DNA from: Phycisphaerae bacterium
GTDB lineage: Bacteria; Planctomycetota; Phycisphaerae; Sedimentisphaerales; Anaerobacaceae
DNA: 54,007 bases
NCBI GenBank assembly: GCA_016782865.1
Contig: JADHXR010000032.1
Coordinates: forward strand, 1-54,007
Direction of reading: 5' to 3'
Part shown: positions 50,025-54,007 of the stretch, in pieces
Layout of the letters: each line of letters starts with the position of its first letter
Numbering within the stretch: the first letter of the stretch is position 1
Made by a program: the position numbers and the translations under genes
The notes under the pieces: generated by a model
The model's input: the letters and a program-made list of their open reading frames with translations, nothing else
Told to the model about the DNA's origin: nothing
The model's database searches: none

Positions 50025-51791
50025 ATGACTAAACGTGTATCGATCCCTGTAGAGGTTCTTGATCCATCAGAACTGATCGGCAGGAATCTCGGACCCTTAG
50101 CCTTGGTCAATCCACTGCTTGAGAAGATGGATATCCGTAGAATTGTGAATCAGCATTGCCCCCCGGACAAACGGCTCGAAGTGGCTGTCGGAGAGGTGAT
50201 CCATGCCCTGGTAGCCAACCGCCTCTGCAGCCCGGAACCGCTCTATCAGGTGGGCCAGTGGGCTGAGTATAGTGGCGCCGAATTTCTTCTGGGGGTCCCG
50301 GCAACGGCCCTAAATGATGATCGGCTGGGCCGGGCACTTGATGTAGTTTTTGCCAAGCGATGGAATATCTTGGCCGATATTGCATTGCATGTGTCTGCGT
50401 CTTTTAATGTGAGTCTGGCTAAAGTGCATTATGACCCAACCAGCTTCCATTTTACGGGAGACTATGACGAGACATCGGATAGTCCATCCTTTTGTCCCGA
50501 CGTGGTGCCCTTCAAGATTGAGGTCGGCCGACATGCACGGCCTGGAGATGATATCAAGGAGGCCCAGGTCGGGGTCAATCTGGCCAACGATGGTAGAGGG
50601 CCGGTTCCCTTCTTCTATCATTCGGCAGATGGCAGTTCCAATGGGCATACGGCAGTTGCCAAGAACCTCCAACACCTGCTCAAATATGTCAAGCCAAACC
50701 GTTTGATGATGATTACGGACCGAGGTTGCTTTAGTTCTGAGCACGCCATTAGCATGGTTCGCAAGCATAAATTTGACTTCATCAGCTCTGTCACCTGGAC
50801 GGATGAGTTGGCCCAATTGTATGACCAGTATAAGCCAGAGATGAAGGAAGCCTCTTTCTTGTCGATGAAAGAGAAGCAAAAGCGTCGGCTTAATACCTCT
50901 CAGCAGACATGGGAGCGTTATTTCATTGGGGAGATACCGTACCGGATCAGCTATATGCAAAAGCCCGAGGCAAGAAACAATGATACGGCAAAAGGAAAGA
51001 ACAAAAAGGTGAAGGTTTCCATGCGTGCTCGTCTTATTTTTGTCCACAGTACCGCTGATATGAAGGTTTGCCGTAAGACCAGGGCTAAGTATACCGCCAA
51101 GATCAAGCAAGGGCTGGAAGATATTCGCCATAGTGTAGACAATGGCTATCAGAAGGAGACGGGTGCTGTTGTTAAAAAAGTGGAGGCCTTATATGGAAAG
51201 AAACAGGCACGTAACTACTTCACCTATCAAGTACGAGAATTGACCTCGAAGGAGCTTAAATCTCTTCCGGCTCGGCGTAAAGGCCAGAGATGGCCCAAGC
51301 TAACGTTCTCATATCAATACCACCGGGAACTCGCCGAACGAGACGCCCACTATGATGGTCTTTACGCCATCAGTACAAGTCTACCCAAAAAGACGCACGG
51401 CACAGACGATGTGTTTACCGCTTTCAAGGAACAGCACCATATTGAAACAGCCCATCACCAATGGAAGGCACCGATCCGTCTTCGTCCGCTGTTTCTCAAG
51501 AAAGTGACACGTATTGAGAGTCTGATTCTTGTTCAGTTCCTTGCCTTAATGGCCTTCTACTTACTCCAGCGTCGTTATCGATTGGCAAAGGGGGTTTCTT
51601 GCCGAACGACAGCAGAGACACTGCTCAAACGGTTCGCCTTCTCAGCCATTGGCCTTCATTATAACGAACAGAGCGTTCAGGTCACACCGTTCCCGTTAAT
51701 CCAGCCACAAGAAGCAATCTTCCGTACTTTGCGTCTTCCCTATATACAGGACCAAATCAAACGGTTAGTCACCCAGCCCGTTCAAACGTGA
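50025..51791 (+). CDS. IS1634-like DDE transposase
   Basis: 588 residues from the ATG at 50025 with AAGGAG seven bases before; the frame opens 10 codons earlier. RNase-H-like core: first Asp in VHYDPTSF, second Asp in MMITDRGCF, and Glu in EQHHIETAHHQWK, the Y/E-type C-terminal motif of the IS4 superfamily. Full length for the family with no break. Moves the IS by cut-and-paste. Confidence 0.88.
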   Translation: MTKRVSIPVEVLDPSELIGRNLGPLALVNPLLEKMDIRRIVNQHCPPDKRLEVAVGEVIHALVANRLCSPEPLYQVGQWAEYSGAEFLLGVPATALNDDRLGRALDVVFAKRWNILADIALHVSASFNVSLAKVHYDPTSFHFTGDYDETSDSPSFCPDVVPFKIEVGRHARPGDDIKEAQVGVNLANDGRGPVPFFYHSADGSSNGHTAVAKNLQHLLKYVKPNRLMMITDRGCFSSEHAISMVRKHKFDFISSVTWTDELAQLYDQYKPEMKEASFLSMKEKQKRRLNTSQQTWERYFIGEIPYRISYMQKPEARNNDTAKGKNKKVKVSMRARLIFVHSTADMKVCRKTRAKYTAKIKQGLEDIRHSVDNGYQKETGAVVKKVEALYGKKQARNYFTYQVRELTSKELKSLPARRKGQRWPKLTFSYQYHRELAERDAHYDGLYAISTSLPKKTHGTDDVFTAFKEQHHIETAHHQWKAPIRLRPLFLKKVTRIESLILVQFLALMAFYLLQRRYRLAKGVSCRTTAETLLKRFAFSAIGLHYNEQSVQVTPFPLIQPQEAIFRTLRLPYIQDQIKRLVTQPVQT

Positions 51792-52025
51792 ACTTAGGCC
51801 GCCGACAACAATGTCACGCAAATATCAACCTGCGGAAAATGGGGCTAGAGGGCGGGCTGTGTGCATCTGCATCCACCAGTGGCTAATAAGACCTATTCCT
51901 CTGAAAAATGCGTCGAAAGATGACGTATAGTCGGTTACAATATCAGCCAGCACAGCTAAGGTATTTACTTGGCCTTGTTACACCATTGGAACGCAGACAG
52001 TGAGATTTTACGCTTAGGAGATCTT

Positions 52026-53315
52026 ATGAAAACAAGTCGTCGAAACTTCCTGAAATCTGCTGCGTTTGCAGGCGGAGCCTCGACCCTTGCATCGTCTCAT
52101 CCTACCCAAGGGGCCGGGTTGCCCAAGACCGATTACGCGATTCTCGATAAGGTGCTTGAACAACCCGTTCTAAAACGGGAACTGTTTCCTTCTCCTGTAA
52201 TAATCGCATCAGTGGAGCTACTTCGAAACAGGAACAACTTTATTTGCCGAGTGCGTTCCCGGGACGGAGCAGAGGGCCTATCGATTGGCCACCCCTTCAT
52301 TGCCAAGCAGAGCTATCCGGTGTTCGTGAACACGTTGATCCCCTTCTTCGCCGGAAAGGACGCCCGTGATCTCGATCAGTTGCTCTACCGAGTCTCTGAA
52401 GGGAATGTCAAAGTACAGGGGGTGCCGTTTTGCGTGCAAATCGCTACTATCGAATTCGCCATCCTCGATATGATGGGCAACATCGCGAGCAAACCCGTGG
52501 GGCTCCTGATCGGTGATATCCTGAATCCGAAGGTTGCCATTTACCTGGGACACCATTACACGAATTTGCGCAAATTGGAACCGGAAGAGTCTCTCGCATT
52601 AATGAAAAGGGATGCCTTGGAAATGCAGGCCCAGGCCGTCAAACTCCGGGCGGGCCGTGGTGACAATCTGGCGTCCGACATTGACAATGCCCCCGGGCGC
52701 ACGGATAAGCTCATCCGGATGGCGCGCGAGGTGTTCGGCAACGACATGGTACTGATGATCGACGGAAACGGATCCTATTCAGTGAAGGAGGCCATCCGCA
52801 TCGGCAAAATCCTGGAAGAGTACAACTACGGCTTCTACGAAGAGCCTCTTCCCTGGGATTGGTATGAGGAGCAGAAACAGGTGGAAGCAGCGCTCGATAT
52901 TCCCATGGCCGGAGGGGAGGAAGAATTTGGGATGCACGCATTCCGGTATCTGGTTGGCAATGAGGTCTTTCAGATTGTTCAGCCCGACCTGTTTTATTTC
53001 GGCGGCATGATCCGCACCATGAAGGTAGCACGCATGGCAAAGGCCGCTGGCATTAGCATTACGCCGCACATTTCCGGCGGAGGATTAGGCTATGTCTATA
53101 TGCTGCAAATGGTGTCCGTGTGTCCGGCCGCATTTAAGTACCACGAGTTCAAAATGTTTCAGACCAAGGACGCCAATGGCACGCCGATTCCTTTGGAAAG
53201 CAAGGCGGAGAAATTCGAGAGCATCGACGGCGTGATCAAGGTGCCTTCCGGATCAGGTCTCGGTGTTAAGATCGATCCAGCCTACATTGAAACCCACCAG
53301 GTTTTCACAGGGTGA
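52026..53315 (+). CDS. Tat-exported enolase-superfamily enzyme
   Basis: 429 residues from the ATG at 52026 with AGGAG upstream. Twin-arginine signal SRRNFLKSAAFAGG. Mandelate-racemase/enolase-type capping domain, then barrel: AVKLRAG supplies the first Lys region, metal ligands in LMIDGNGSY (Asp), FYEEPLPW (Glu) and AGGEEEFG (Glu), and TPHISGGG supplies the catalytic His. This fits sugar-acid dehydratases or epimerases. It lies next to carbohydrate-binding genes. Confidence 0.85.
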   Translation: MKTSRRNFLKSAAFAGGASTLASSHPTQGAGLPKTDYAILDKVLEQPVLKRELFPSPVIIASVELLRNRNNFICRVRSRDGAEGLSIGHPFIAKQSYPVFVNTLIPFFAGKDARDLDQLLYRVSEGNVKVQGVPFCVQIATIEFAILDMMGNIASKPVGLLIGDILNPKVAIYLGHHYTNLRKLEPEESLALMKRDALEMQAQAVKLRAGRGDNLASDIDNAPGRTDKLIRMAREVFGNDMVLMIDGNGSYSVKEAIRIGKILEEYNYGFYEEPLPWDWYEEQKQVEAALDIPMAGGEEEFGMHAFRYLVGNEVFQIVQPDLFYFGGMIRTMKVARMAKAAGISITPHISGGGLGYVYMLQMVSVCPAAFKYHEFKMFQTKDANGTPIPLESKAEKFESIDGVIKVPSGSGLGVKIDPAYIETHQVFTG

Positions 53316-53415
53316 CATACAACAGCAGTACCCACCAGTACTAATTGACTTGAATAACAGTGAGGGCAAGCAGCTTTTCCTGCCCATGTGGTTTGCTGCC
53401 CAACGAACCCCGTAG

Positions 53416-54007
53416 TTATTCCACAACTTCCAGATCCGCCATGTAGATTGCGGTTATGGTTTTGCCGTTCGCGTCTCTTTCGTGCGAGGAATACCACGAC
53501 ACAGTAGCGCGGTTCGGGCTTATCTCAACAAATCCCGGGTAGGAGTTGTCGCCGCCGCTTGGCAGTTCGGCAAATTCGTGCAATTGGTCGTTCGCAAGCC
53601 AGCACAGCGAGGTCTTAGGCCCCACTTCACCAATGGTCTTGCGGCCGCCAACCACGTAGCGGCCGCCCCAGCGCGTTAGCAGTGGTCCTCCGATGTATCG
53701 GTCGAGTTCTTTGCGTTCCCACAGTGTGTAAGGCTGGTCCGACCTCAGCAGTTGAGCTTTATCTCTTCCTCGCCGGCTGACAGCGATGACACTTCCGTCA
53801 GCCTCAAATTGAAACGCGGTTTCGTCACCGCGGACCTTTTGGAACAGAGTACGGGTACGCCAGATCAGACCGTCTTCACTTTCCAACATTGCGGATTCGA
53901 CTGCCGAACCTTCACCCCTTGGCGCGATTGCGAAGTTCTTCTTTCGCCGACCGCAGAGATACGCCTTTCCGTCGAATGCGTTGGCCCGCCAGATATAGTG
54001 GCCAAAG
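53416..54007 (-). CDS. BNR/sialidase-like protein, cut by window edge
   Basis: Open from the window end (FGHYIWRANAFDGKAYLCGR) to the stop at 53416, 196 codons. Propeller-like blades: SEDGLIWRTRTLF, GSVIAVSRRGRDKAQLLRSD, GGPLLTRWGGRYVVGGR, NSYPGFVEISPNRATVSWYSSHE. The ending resembles exo-sialidase or BNR-type glycan proteins. The N-terminus lies outside the window. Confidence 0.7.
   Translation of the reverse strand, partial: FGHYIWRANAFDGKAYLCGRRKKNFAIAPRGEGSAVESAMLESEDGLIWRTRTLFQKVRGDETAFQFEADGSVIAVSRRGRDKAQLLRSDQPYTLWERKELDRYIGGPLLTRWGGRYVVGGRKTIGEVGPKTSLCWLANDQLHEFAELPSGGDNSYPGFVEISPNRATVSWYSSHERDANGKTITAIYMADLEVVE

Larger units (their letters stand above)
49422..51843. mobile_element. 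IS1634-like insertion sequence, 2422 bp
   Basis: Perfect 16-bp terminal inverted repeats CCCATTTTCCGCAGGT (49422-49437) and its complement (51828-51843), flanked by the 6-bp direct repeat GCTAGA (49416-49421 and 51844-51849). Two plus-strand genes inside, both intact. The preserved target duplication indicates a simple, fairly recent insertion. Confidence 0.9.

Overview
The window looks like a chromosome segment of a planctomycete, probably a Phycisphaerae/Sedimentisphaerales-type marine or sediment polysaccharide degrader. The reasons are LamG exoproteins, DUF1559-like pseudopilins, Tat-exported sugar enzymes, an ECF sigma/Ser-Thr-kinase-TPR pair, a PEP-CTERM-like exoprotein and a planctomycete-style tyrosine recombinase. 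This assignment is by gene style only; no rRNA or tRNA gene was recognised.

Chromosomal left flank (1-4960): three plus-strand genes, a membrane-anchored subtilisin-like protease, a GH5-like secreted glycosidase, and the 5' half of an SGNH-hydrolase/BNR-repeat gene. Its 3' half lies 26 kb away (31312-32466).

Integrated element (4943-31311): a prophage- or satellite-like element has split that gene. An 18-bp direct repeat, CATGTGTCGTGGCTGGAC, occurs at 4943-4960 and 31294-31311, and deleting the DNA between the copies restores one open frame across the host gene. The same 18 bp is also coding on the other strand. It is codons 435-440 of the integrase, and in the excised circle the integrase frame runs through it into a 72-codon tail now stranded at 31078-31293. 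The attachment site therefore lies inside int. Integration replaces the integrase C-terminus with host-encoded sequence and separates int from terS/terL, which are directly downstream of it in the circle. The left arm (minus strand) carries int, RHH and excisionase-like regulators, a primase-helicase, and an O-like initiator gene with four 17-bp iterons inside it (probable origin), plus small phage-type proteins. Next come an RDD membrane protein and an ECF sigma/giant kinase-TPR pair. A plus-strand cargo block (21.4-28.1 kb) encodes almost only exported proteins. The right arm (minus strand) carries terS, terL and two small genes. No portal, capsid or tail gene is visible, so the element is either a terminase-bearing satellite or a prophage whose structural genes were replaced by cargo.

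Chromosomal right flank (31312-54007): a heterodimer-type pair of ABC exporters, an area of gene remnants, a Tat-exported sugar-isomerase-like protein, a small DNA-binding protein and a large LamG protein that share a promoter architecture, two pseudopilin genes (one frameshifted), a secreted beta-helix/CBM6 protein, a second area of remnants (fucosidase-like tail, kinase-TPR tail, sulfatase piece, IS5 piece), a complete IS1634-like insertion sequence with a 6-bp target duplication, an enolase-superfamily enzyme, and a BNR-type protein running off the window. The flanks read as carbohydrate-utilisation loci.
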